A stretch of 64,000 nt of DNA from Mucilaginibacter aquaedulcis (GTDB lineage Bacteria > Bacteroidota > Bacteroidia > Sphingobacteriales > Sphingobacteriaceae): positions 1,984,001 through 2,048,000 of the forward strand of contig NZ_JAUFPR010000002.1 in NCBI RefSeq assembly GCF_030409325.1, read 5' to 3'. Each line of letters opens with the position of its first letter. Within the stretch, counting starts at the first letter, position 1. Both the position numbers and the translations under genes were made by a program. The notes below the pieces were generated by a model that ran no database searches, had not been told where the DNA came from, and saw only the letters and a list, made by a program, of their open reading frames with translations. Of this stretch, positions 1 through 7,464 are shown in pieces.

Positions 1-63
1 GAATTATTACAAAGTTTATTTTAAGGAAGAAGCGTAGGGATTGGTGAGTTATTAAAAAGTACT

Positions 64-193
64 TGTCATCCTGAGTTTAAAAATTGAGGTACTATAAAGG
101 TGAAATATCATTATGCTACTAAACCAACAAGCTGAATATATCTGTGAGTCATTTAAACAGCAGAATAGATGTTTCACTCAGTTCAGCATGACA
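64..193. repeat. Dispersed inverted repeat, family D copy 1
   Basis: The left end reads TGTCATCCTGAG and the right end CTCAGTTCAGCATGACA, so the two ends are imperfect inverted complements. The same kind of ends bound copies at 17305-17374 and 40163-40236. The rest of 1-275 shows no coding potential that I can support. Confidence 0.5.
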
Positions 194-275
194 AATGAGG
201 TGGTTAAACACACTTTATAAAACTACGCCACTGATAATTACGTAACTACCGGTAACAATCAATTATTGCCGGTAA

Positions 276-620
276 ATGATACTCCTATTAAAGCATCATT
301 ATTTACGTAACCTCACCTGTATCTTTTTGATACTACTGATAGGCTGCAAAGTAATTTTGCCGGTATGCATTAACTTTAAAACTGTTACAAAGGTACTTTC
401 AATATTACCCGAAACAGACGACGGAGAAAAAAAGGCCGAAACACCATCACAGTTAGAAAAGGAGAAGGAGTTTGTAGGTATACCTGCGGCCGTTTCCGCT
501 AACCATATTGGTTACACCATTATCATTCATCTTACCGCTTATCATAATAATTACCAGTCGTCATACTTCTTAAAGTTCACCTCCCCTCCACCCGATTTTT
601 ATTTACAACCCACTGTATAA
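276..620 (+). CDS. Small secreted or membrane-anchored protein of unknown function
   Basis: I do not recognise this 114-residue protein. Residues 8-31 are hydrophobic and follow a basic stretch (KHHYLRN), which fits a signal peptide or N-terminal membrane anchor; a Cys at residue 24 lies after LLIG but this is a poor lipobox. The middle is charged (DDGEKKAE...EKEKE) and the C-terminus is Pro/aromatic rich (TSPPPDFYLQP). It ends 46 bases before the DUF4394 lipoprotein on the same strand, so they could be co-transcribed. It is preferred over the antisense frame because it has an ATG start, a hydrophobic leader and the strand of its neighbour. Being a non-gene remains possible. Confidence 0.5.
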   Translation: MILLLKHHYLRNLTCIFLILLIGCKVILPVCINFKTVTKVLSILPETDDGEKKAETPSQLEKEKEFVGIPAAVSANHIGYTIIIHLTAYHNNYQSSYFLKFTSPPPDFYLQPTV

Positions 621-666
621 CTCACGCCCCCGGGGGCTATTACAACATTGTAAATAAAAATTTCTC

Positions 667-2217
667 ATGAAAACATTTAATCTTGTATCCAGGTTGGGCA
701 TGGTATGCGCAGCTATCATTATTTCGTTATCCTTATCCTGCAAAAAAGACAGGAACAACAATAATAATAACAACAACAATCCGGACACAGACATTGCCGG
801 GCCAGATATTACTTTCTTCGCCTTAACAAACGATAGTCGCTTGCTTACCCTTAATGCGAAAAACGCATCGTCAATTATTGCTACGGCAAGCATTACGGGC
901 CTGCAAACCGGCGAAACCATATTAGGTATCGATTTCAGGCCAGCCACAGGGCAGCTTTATGGTATAGGCAGTACCAGCCGTATTTATATTATTGATACAA
1001 AAACAGGTGCAGCCCGTACGGTTGGCAGCACACCATTTACTCCCACCCTAACTACTACGGCAAAAACTGCAGGGTTTGATTTCAACCCTACGGTTGATCG
1101 CATTCGTTATGTGGGCAGTGATGGCCAAAACTTACGCTTTAATCCTGAAACAGGTACGGTTGCCGTTACTGATGGTATTATAAACGGTGTAGCCAATGCC
1201 AGCGTTGGCGCGGTAGCTTATACACAAAACCGCGCGGGTGCGGGTACAACTGTATTGTTTGACATTGATATATCTACCGATAAACTATACAGGCAAGACC
1301 CGCCTAACGACGGCAAACTAACCGAAGTGGGCTCCCTAACCATAAATGCCGAAGCATCAAGCGGGTTTGATATCAGCCCTGATGGTTCATCGGCCCTGGC
1401 TGCGCTTACCGTAGCAGGCAAAACCGGTTTATACAGTATTGACATGGCTACAGGTAAGGCCACAAAAATAAAGAATGATTTGCCGGCAGGTGTTACCGGC
1501 CTTGCTATCCCAACAGAACCTGTAGCCTTTGCTGTAAGTACTAATAACGAGCTGGTAATTTTTAATCCCGCTAATCCATCGCCGGTTATTAAGCCTTTTA
1601 CGGGTATAGCTGCGGGCGAAAGCATTTTGGGCATTGATTTCAGGCCGGCAAATGGACAGCTGTATGCCTTGGGTAGCACCAGCAAGTTATATACTATAAA
1701 TGCTTCGTCGGGCGTAGCAGCGGCAGTAGGTACCACATCGTTTTCAACAGTATTATCCGGTACCGATTTTGGTTTTGATTTTAATCCTACGGTTGATAGG
1801 ATACGTGTGGTAAGCAATACCGGACAAAATTTAAGAATTAACCCTAATGATGGTTTAGTAGCCGCTGTAGACGGGGCCTTAACTCCTGGCACAATATCCA
1901 TATCCGGTGTGGCATATACCAACAACTTTGCTGGTGCAACAACAACCATGTTATTTGATATTGATGCACAAGCCGGGCGATTATACAGTCAAAACCCACC
2001 TAATAATGGCGTATTGGTTGATGTTGGTGCGCTTGGCATCACCGCTGATGCCACCAACGGCTTTGATATTGGCAGTAACAGCGGCATTGCATACGCTTTA
2101 TTAACTGTTGGAGGGGTAACTAAAGTTTATACCATAGACCTACAAACCGGCGCTGCAACAGCAGGTGCAACGCTTAGCGCCAATGTAAAAGGATTTACAG
2201 TTGGTTTAGGATTTTAA
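667..2217 (+). CDS. DUF4394 domain lipoprotein with two tandem domain copies
   Basis: The 516-residue protein begins with a lipoprotein signal (lipobox SLSC, Cys25) followed by a tract of nine Asn (residues 30-38) that probably works as a flexible linker at the membrane surface. Two homologous halves follow, about residues 45-275 and 285-515. Each carries ILGIDFRP, GQLY, GFDFNPTVDRIR and GQNLR in the same order, the hallmark of DUF4394 (beta-propeller-like, often next to CHRD or PEP-CTERM proteins). Function is unknown; surface exposure is inferred from the lipobox. The domain duplication makes it about twice the length of a single-domain member. It may be transcribed with the small gene upstream. 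Confidence 0.85.
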   Translation: MKTFNLVSRLGMVCAAIIISLSLSCKKDRNNNNNNNNNPDTDIAGPDITFFALTNDSRLLTLNAKNASSIIATASITGLQTGETILGIDFRPATGQLYGIGSTSRIYIIDTKTGAARTVGSTPFTPTLTTTAKTAGFDFNPTVDRIRYVGSDGQNLRFNPETGTVAVTDGIINGVANASVGAVAYTQNRAGAGTTVLFDIDISTDKLYRQDPPNDGKLTEVGSLTINAEASSGFDISPDGSSALAALTVAGKTGLYSIDMATGKATKIKNDLPAGVTGLAIPTEPVAFAVSTNNELVIFNPANPSPVIKPFTGIAAGESILGIDFRPANGQLYALGSTSKLYTINASSGVAAAVGTTSFSTVLSGTDFGFDFNPTVDRIRVVSNTGQNLRINPNDGLVAAVDGALTPGTISISGVAYTNNFAGATTTMLFDIDAQAGRLYSQNPPNNGVLVDVGALGITADATNGFDIGSNSGIAYALLTVGGVTKVYTIDLQTGAATAGATLSANVKGFTVGLGF

Positions 2218-2359
2218 CACCCGGCGTTATCATTTGATTTTGAGGCGAAATAAGCTTTTCACGGAAACAGCCAAGCTTTTCCTGGTTTAGGAAAAGGTTC
2301 ATTTAATCGCTAAATCAGTTCCTTGCACTCGCAAGTATAGAGTGCAAGGAGCTGATTCT

Positions 2360-3283
2360 TTACCTGCTTTTTTGCAAAAATCCGGCAAACAGCTGATCTT
2401 TAAGCTTGATGTTTTTGTATAGGCAAACGATACCCAGTACAAGTGTAGCCATGGTGAGCACCTGCCAGTGAAAATATTTATGCGATGTGCTGTTATGCAG
2501 CACCATTGGTAATAATGCCATAGCATATGCAGGAGGCAGTTTAAATGACAGCAAACGTAGCGTAAGGGTCACCAGTATAATATCAACTAAAGCAGCCAGA
2601 AGCAAGTTGTTTAAAAAGTATAAACTTTGGGTGCCAATGTAAGCGGCTAAGAACAGACAGATTACCTGCTTATAAAACATTTTAAATGTATACTCTTTTT
2701 TATGTACCGACTCATAGCCCACAACAATAACGGGTGGTATAGCGGCTATAAACATCCATCCATTTTGTGAACATATTAATATCCAGATCGATATAAAAGC
2801 CAGATACAAAATATGATCTTTAGGTTTTTGCGCACTTGAACCTGGCAATACCTGCGGCATTCCTTTTTTGAACCGTAGGCCCTGGTAAAGTATAAATGTA
2901 AGCGCCAGGATAGCAAAAATAAAAGAAACAGAGGTAGCGTTGGTTATAACCGGCAATAAGCCGGTTGCCAGTGCCGGGGCCAGGGTGCTCTTAAACAGCA
3001 GGAGAACGATCCATATAAATGACAATGCCAATATAAGTTTCGGAGCCATGCCAATATCTAATTTATTGATTAAAAAGCCCCCAACTGCGGTTATTGAGGG
3101 TAAAAGGAAGATATGAAACGGTTTGGCAACCCAGCCCGGATGTTCATATATGAGGCAGCCTACGGCCAATGCTGCCATTTCAGGGAGTATGATTTCTTTC
3201 TGACCGAAAAAAAGTGAAGCCCCTATCATAATGAATATCAACGCATAACCCTGTATGCTTTTAAACGACAGAATTTTTTTCAT
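2360..3283 (-). CDS. Multi-pass inner membrane protein, unknown function
   Basis: The 307-residue protein is almost entirely hydrophobic helices (roughly eight segments, e.g. residues 11-27, 58-72, 82-101, 115-133) with short charged loops such as RFKKG near 137 and HKKEYTFK near 193. The arrangement of short helices with a GLLP-type segment (ATGLLPVITNATS) is slightly reminiscent of HPP-family membrane proteins, but I cannot assign it with confidence. It is a single-gene unit convergent with the DUF4394 gene (140 bases between stops). The ATG start is followed directly by a basic MKK and a hydrophobic helix, supporting the start. Confidence 0.7.
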   Translation of the reverse strand: MKKILSFKSIQGYALIFIMIGASLFFGQKEIILPEMAALAVGCLIYEHPGWVAKPFHIFLLPSITAVGGFLINKLDIGMAPKLILALSFIWIVLLLFKSTLAPALATGLLPVITNATSVSFIFAILALTFILYQGLRFKKGMPQVLPGSSAQKPKDHILYLAFISIWILICSQNGWMFIAAIPPVIVVGYESVHKKEYTFKMFYKQVICLFLAAYIGTQSLYFLNNLLLAALVDIILVTLTLRLLSFKLPPAYAMALLPMVLHNSTSHKYFHWQVLTMATLVLGIVCLYKNIKLKDQLFAGFLQKSR

Positions 3284-3476
3284 ATTCGCAATTTTACCGC
3301 GTAACGGGTGCGAATTTAATCATCAAACAGCTATATTACCCTACTTATTGTTAGTTATGACCCTTATCAGACTAAAGATATGATAAGCGGCTCCGATTTA
3401 AATAGTTTTAACTTAAAGTCCCCCTCGCTCAGAAAGGGGGAGCTTTAAGTGTTCGAAGAAATAAAATCAAAAAAAG

Positions 3477-3598
3477 GTTGTCATTTTGACGAACAAGGAT
3501 TGGGCAGTGTGTTGGGGTAAGGAGAAATCTTATACGCTATGCCTCACAGGATTGCCATGTGTACAAGATTTCTCCTCGTTCCTCGTCGAAATGACAAC
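3477..3598. repeat. Dispersed inverted repeat, family B (GTCATTnnGA...) copy
   Basis: The ends are inverted: GTTGTCATTTTGACGAAC at the left and GTCGAAATGACAAC at the right, with a second inner pair AGGAGAAATCT / AGATTTCTCCT. Related copies lie at 6355-6462, 14751-14782 (half) and 37195-37279. The gap 3284-4002 contains this copy, a degenerate CCCTCCCTT/AAGGG repeat near 3670-3790 and the nested palindrome at 3835-3964; no gene is visible. Confidence 0.65.
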
Positions 3599-3834
3599 TT
3601 CTTTTGTTTTGAGCCGTACCACGAATCAGTTATTGATGATAATAGCATAGGTGTTTGGAAGATTTTTTAATTCCCTCCCTTGGAAGGGCGCGATGCGGTT
3701 GTGTAGTAGCAGGGAGGGGTGCTCTATGCGCCACTTCATGGAATAACCTCGCCCTGTGAAACCCCTCCCTACCCTTCCCAATAGAGGGAATCGCACGCCC
3801 CCCACTTTTTTTGTTTCTTCCGAACTCCTACCTT

Positions 3835-3964
3835 ACTTGCGCTCGTTTACAACGAGTGCTTCATATGGGTTAACGTTTAAAACGTTAACCCATATGAAGC
3901 ACTAAAAATCGAAGCGATACAATCGCTCCTCCTCTTGAAGCACTCGTTACAAACGAGCGCAAGT
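3835..3964. repeat. Nested perfect palindrome inside a larger inverted repeat
   Basis: An outer pair of 27-base arms (3835-3861 and 3938-3964, containing GCGCTCGTTT / AAACGAGCGC) differs at only two positions. Inside it, 3855-3903 is a perfect palindrome with 24-base arms around a single base (core GGGTTAACGTTT / AAACGTTAACCC), and a small AGCGAT-ACA-ATCGCT hairpin lies at 3913-3927. It ends 39 bases downstream of the kup stop, so it could act as a terminator for kup, although no T tract follows directly. It looks like a REP-type element. Confidence 0.75.
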
Positions 3965-4002
3965 GAGTTATTCTTTAATTCAATAAATTCTGGTTCAGGC
4001 AA

Positions 4003-6003
4003 TTAATCTACCTCTGCAAAACTTCTTAATTCAAAACCTACCGGCTCTACCCTTTTTAAGTGCAGGTTATTTACCGGTTTTACCACCAGCGGTATTTTCT
4101 CAATACGGGTTTCGCTGGTATCAAGGCCAAAGGCTTTGGCTTCTGACTGGGCCAGCTTTTTAATGGCGAAGTAACTGTTCAATATAAATGCTTCCGACAC
4201 GCTGAACAGGTTATTATACGATAAGAATTTCTCCATGATCACAAACCTGAAATCGGCCGCAATGCCATACCTGTTCAATGATTCGTATTGACTGGTAATA
4301 TCAATTTCCTTGCGTTTCACCATATCTTCCACCACATTCCTAAACAGCACATTCACCCTTGGCTGTATCCTGAATCCCAGCCGGTATTCAATACGGATCA
4401 CCTTGCCCGGTTCAATCTGCTCTACACTGTACTCCATGGTGTAAGGCTCGTCCGTGCGTTCAATATGTACAAACCAGTAGGTATCGGCACGTTTAGGGCG
4501 GCGACTCATAATGGAGTAAATGATCTTTTCCTCTATCTGTTTGGCGTTATTAGCCTTGGTTAAATAAATCAGGTGCGTAGCGTACTTGTTAACCGTGGTA
4601 TCGGCGCTCAGGGCGTTCAGCAATGGAATTTGTTCCTTAATATCAATAAAGTTCAGGAAACGGTTGTTGATTTTACGGGCCTTATACCAGATGTACATGG
4701 TAAATATTAAACCAACCTCAAAACCCACGAAAAACAGCCTTTTTAATATTTTAACGGCATTAGCCACGAAAAACGAAAACTCAACCGATAAAAACACACA
4801 CAGTATAATGGTAACCAGCCATACCGGCCAGTGCTTTACATAGCGCATAAAGTAGTACATTAAAATGGTGGTGCTGAGCATGGCTATGGTGATACTAAAA
4901 CCGTAAGCCGCTGTCATAGCGCTGGATGTTTTGAAGTACATGGATACCAGGATACAGCCCGCGCACAAGATCCAGTTAATACTTGGGATGTAAATCTGCC
5001 CGCGAATGTTTGAGGGGTATTTAATAGTGATACGCGGCCAAAAGTTCATGCTCACCGCCTCGCTGATGAGGGTGAACGAGCCGCTGATTAGTGCCTGGCT
5101 GGCAATAATGGTGGCTAATGTGGCCAAGGCTATGCTGGGTAGTAAAAAAGCGTGCGGCACTATCTCAAAGAAAGGATTAACACCGGTAAAATCCTTACCC
5201 GCTGTTTGCGACAATACCCATGCGCCCTGCCCGAGATAGTTGAGGATGAGCGTGGTTTTTACAAATATCCAGCTTACCTGGATATTTTTGCGGCCACAGT
5301 GGCCCAGGTCGGAGTATAGAGCTTCGGCACCGGTGGTACATAAAAACACCGCGCCCAAAAGCCAGAAACCTTTAGGATGATCCATCAGCAATCGTGCGCC
5401 ATAGTATGGGTTTAAGGCCTTAAATATGGATGGGTAATGTACCACCTGCATGGTGCCCACAACACCCAACATAATAAACCACATCAGCATCACCGGTCCA
5501 AATGCCGAGCCAACTACCTTGGTGCCAAACTGCTGAAAAAAGAACAGCAGGATAATAATGCTAATCACAATAATAAGGATGAGGCTGTTACCGGGGATGA
5601 TCACATGTGAAAAGGCAGGCACCAGGTTTAATCCCTCAATAGCCGAGGTTACCGAAATTGGTGGCGTAATAATACCATCGGCCAGTAAAGTGCCTGCGCC
5701 AATAATAGCCGGAATGGCCAGCCATTTGCCATAGCGCCTTACCAGCGCGTACAATGAAAATATACCCCCCTCGCCTTTGTTATCGGCCTGCAGGGTAATT
5801 ACAATGTATTTAAAAGTGGTTTGCAGGGTGAGTGTCCAGAAAATACAGGATATAGAGCCCAGCACGAGGGCCGGGTTAACCTTACCGCCCTCAACCAGCA
5901 GAGTTTGAAAAACATACAGGGGGGATGTACCAATATCGCCAAAAATAATACCGAGGGTAACGATCATACCCGCGAAAGTGAGTTGCTTAACGTGCGAATT
6001 CAT
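4003..6003 (-). CDS. kup: KUP/HAK/KT-family potassium uptake transporter
   Basis: This 666-residue protein is a low-affinity K+:H+ symporter of the inner membrane. The N-terminal GDIGTSPLY signature is at residues 22-30, followed by about twelve membrane segments to residue ~440, including the conserved stretch with GAEALYSDLGH near 225-235. A soluble C-terminal domain of about 220 residues follows, as in the family (E. coli Kup is 622 residues). The start MNSHVKQLTFAGM gives the normal family N-terminus. It is monocistronic: 719 bases of repeats lie downstream and 556 bases upstream. No c-di-AMP riboswitch or other leader was recognised upstream. Assignment is firm; affinity is inferred from the family. 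Confidence 0.95.
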   Translation of the reverse strand: MNSHVKQLTFAGMIVTLGIIFGDIGTSPLYVFQTLLVEGGKVNPALVLGSISCIFWTLTLQTTFKYIVITLQADNKGEGGIFSLYALVRRYGKWLAIPAIIGAGTLLADGIITPPISVTSAIEGLNLVPAFSHVIIPGNSLILIIVISIIILLFFFQQFGTKVVGSAFGPVMLMWFIMLGVVGTMQVVHYPSIFKALNPYYGARLLMDHPKGFWLLGAVFLCTTGAEALYSDLGHCGRKNIQVSWIFVKTTLILNYLGQGAWVLSQTAGKDFTGVNPFFEIVPHAFLLPSIALATLATIIASQALISGSFTLISEAVSMNFWPRITIKYPSNIRGQIYIPSINWILCAGCILVSMYFKTSSAMTAAYGFSITIAMLSTTILMYYFMRYVKHWPVWLVTIILCVFLSVEFSFFVANAVKILKRLFFVGFEVGLIFTMYIWYKARKINNRFLNFIDIKEQIPLLNALSADTTVNKYATHLIYLTKANNAKQIEEKIIYSIMSRRPKRADTYWFVHIERTDEPYTMEYSVEQIEPGKVIRIEYRLGFRIQPRVNVLFRNVVEDMVKRKEIDITSQYESLNRYGIAADFRFVIMEKFLSYNNLFSVSEAFILNSYFAIKKLAQSEAKAFGLDTSETRIEKIPLVVKPVNNLHLKRVEPVGFELRSFAEVD

Positions 6004-6220
6004 TTAATAAGTATAAACTAATAGGGGATTTATAAACCGGTATTGCAGCTGCTCTGAAAGTTTTGCCACATACTTTAAAGTTTTGGCGGTAGCAATAAGG
6101 AACAATAACAGTAAACATTGATTTTGATTAACAAAAACAGCTACCCAATAGCTATGCCCCTATTGCTAAAATTTTGTTAATTAACTTATATATAACTATT
6201 TAAATAAAAATACCAATTGA

Positions 6221-6267
6221 ATCAAAATGATAAAACCTATCATTTTGATAGGTTTTATCATTTTGAT
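6221..6267. repeat. Perfect 21-bp-arm palindrome upstream of kup
   Basis: Arms 6221-6241 and 6247-6267 (beginning ATCAAAATGATAAAACC) are exactly complementary around a 5-base ATTTT loop. It is AT-rich with no following T tract on the minus strand, so it is not a clear terminator for the gene ending at 6560. It lies 218 bases upstream of the kup start. Confidence 0.7.
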
Positions 6268-6284
6268 AATTAAGGAAAAACATA

Positions 6285-6542
6285 GACTCACCCTGGCATC
6301 GCTTCGCTTGCCATCCCTCTCTTCGCCTGAGGCGGAAAGAGGGAAACTCAAAGACGTTATTGTGAGGTACGAAGCAATCTCTATGTTATACAGAGTGAAT
6401 AGCTAAATAGTAAATCCATTAAATTGCCTGTGTAGAGATTGCCTTGTTCTTCGCAATGACGCGAGGAGACAAGAAATTTTCTTACCTTCTTTCCAGCGAA
6501 GCTGATGAGAGCGTCTACAAGCGCAGCGATGTCGGGGTGAGT
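6285..6542. repeat. Dispersed repeat family A, copy 1, with a family B copy inside
   Basis: The left end is GACTCACCCTGGCATCGCTT and the right end GCGCAGCGATGTCGGGGTGA followed by GT, an inverted pair. The same ends bound copies at 29163-29313 and 33543-33773, and the right half is at 14830-14891. The next inner blocks are CCATCCCTCTCTTCGCC at the left and a degenerate CTTCTTTCCAGCGAAGC at the right. The family B copy at 6355-6462 interrupts the middle. No gene is visible in 6004-6559. Confidence 0.7.
6355..6462. repeat. Dispersed inverted repeat, family B copy nested in family A
   Basis: Left arm GTTATTGTGAGGTACGAAGC then AATCTC; right arm GAGATTGCC then TTGTTCTTCGCAATGACG. This is the GTCATTGCGAGG...GAAGCAATC type of repeat that occurs at several places in the window. 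It sits between the two halves of the family A element. Confidence 0.6.
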
Positions 6543-6559
6543 AGTTGACAGTGTGATAT

Positions 6560-7423
6560 TTAAAACTGCACGCCCCAGCGTTCTTCAATGCCTAAGCCAA
6601 AGAGGGCGAAATCATACTTTACCGGGTCGAGGGGATCAAATTGGCGCAGGCGGTCGGTGAGTTCGAGGGCGGTTTGCCAGTCGGTTTGTTTACGGTTGAT
6701 GAGCAGGAGTTTGCGCGAAACCCTATCCACATGCAGATCAAGCGGACAGATCAGATCGGCAGGTGTAATGCGGTTCCAGATGCCGAAATCAACCCCGCAA
6801 TCGTCTTTACGCACCATCCAGCGCAGAAACATATTCAAGCGCTTACAGGTAGATTTTTGCGATGGCGACGACACGTGCTTCATGGTACGGTGCGGAAAAT
6901 CGGGCAGGGAAAAGAAATAGGAACGAAAATGGTTGAGAGCATGTTCTACAGCCCCCCGGCCCCCTAAATGGGGAGTTTCTTGACTTGCTTTTAATTCCCC
7001 CTTTAGGGAACTGGGGGGCGACATAAACGCATCCTCCAATGATTCAAACCTTTCGTAATGCTGCCTGAAAAAGGCTATAAAGTATAGCGTATCAATATCG
7101 TTAAAAGTGCGGTGCTTAAAGCTGAGCAGTTTTTTCAGGTCGGGCTCCTCATGGTTGATGATAAAATCATAAGGCGCGCCATCCATCAAGGTAATGAGTT
7201 CCTTACATTTTTTGATGATGGTAACACGCTGCCCCCAGGCCAGCGTAGCTGCCCAAAAGCCCATGATCTCGATGTCCTGCTTTTTAGTAAACAGGTGTGG
7301 TATCGAAATCGGGTCGTTCTCAATAAACTCAGGGCGATTGTATTGGGCAACTTTAGCGTCGAGGAAGGACTTAAGCCCCCCAGCCCCCTGAAGGGGGAGC
7401 TCTTGATTAGCGTCTTTTAACAT
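6560..7423 (-). CDS. TIGR02757 (DUF2400) family protein carrying two repeat insertions
   Basis: The family is conserved in Bacteroidota and some other phyla, of unknown biochemical function. Native-looking segments are residues ~17-127 (LKSFLDAKVAQYN..., FTKKQDIEIMGFWAATLAWGQR, HRTFNDIDTLYF) and ~158-287 (KRLNMFLRWMVRKDDCGVDFGIW, PLDLHVDRVSRKL, DPVKYDFALFGLG). Between them about 23 residues (SPPSSLKGELKAS...HLGGRGA) are encoded by a family C inverted repeat at 6951-7019. The first ~15 residues (MLKDANQELPLQGAGG) come from a second copy at 7375-7464, which supplies the only visible start codon. Without both, the length would be near 250, the usual family size. The frame stays open throughout, so a modified protein is probably made. 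The upstream trans-sulfuration gene is 41 bases away on the same strand. Confidence 0.85.
   Translation of the reverse strand: MLKDANQELPLQGAGGLKSFLDAKVAQYNRPEFIENDPISIPHLFTKKQDIEIMGFWAATLAWGQRVTIIKKCKELITLMDGAPYDFIINHEEPDLKKLLSFKHRTFNDIDTLYFIAFFRQHYERFESLEDAFMSPPSSLKGELKASQETPHLGGRGAVEHALNHFRSYFFSLPDFPHRTMKHVSSPSQKSTCKRLNMFLRWMVRKDDCGVDFGIWNRITPADLICPLDLHVDRVSRKLLLINRKQTDWQTALELTDRLRQFDPLDPVKYDFALFGLGIEERWGVQF
6951..7019. repeat. Family C inverted repeat inserted in frame in a coding sequence
   Basis: Arms 6951-6974 (GCCCCCCGGCCCCCTAAATG then GGGA) and 6996-7019 (TCCCCCTTTAGGGAACTGGG then GGGC) are near-perfect inverted complements around a ~21-base spacer. The element keeps the TIGR02757 reading frame open and adds about 23 residues. 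Confidence 0.75.
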
Positions 7424-7464
7424 AAATATGCATTATACCCTCCCCCTTTAGGGGGTCGGGGGGC
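7375..7464. repeat. Family C inverted repeat spanning a start codon
   Basis: Arms 7375-7398 (GCCCCCCAGCCCCCTGAAGG then GGGA) and 7441-7464 (TCCCCCTTTAGGGGGTCGGG then GGGC) flank a 42-base spacer. The spacer contains the ATG (7423) of the TIGR02757 gene, and the right arm ends exactly against the stop codon of the trans-sulfuration gene at 7465. Confidence 0.75.

Noticed and set aside
1218..1949. 243-residue minus-strand open frame
   Set aside because: Lies antisense to the DUF4394 lipoprotein, whose domain repeats, signal peptide and motifs clearly mark the plus strand as coding.
6004..6559. c-di-AMP or other riboswitch in front of kup
   Set aside because: The gap is filled by palindromic repeats; no riboswitch fold could be recognised.
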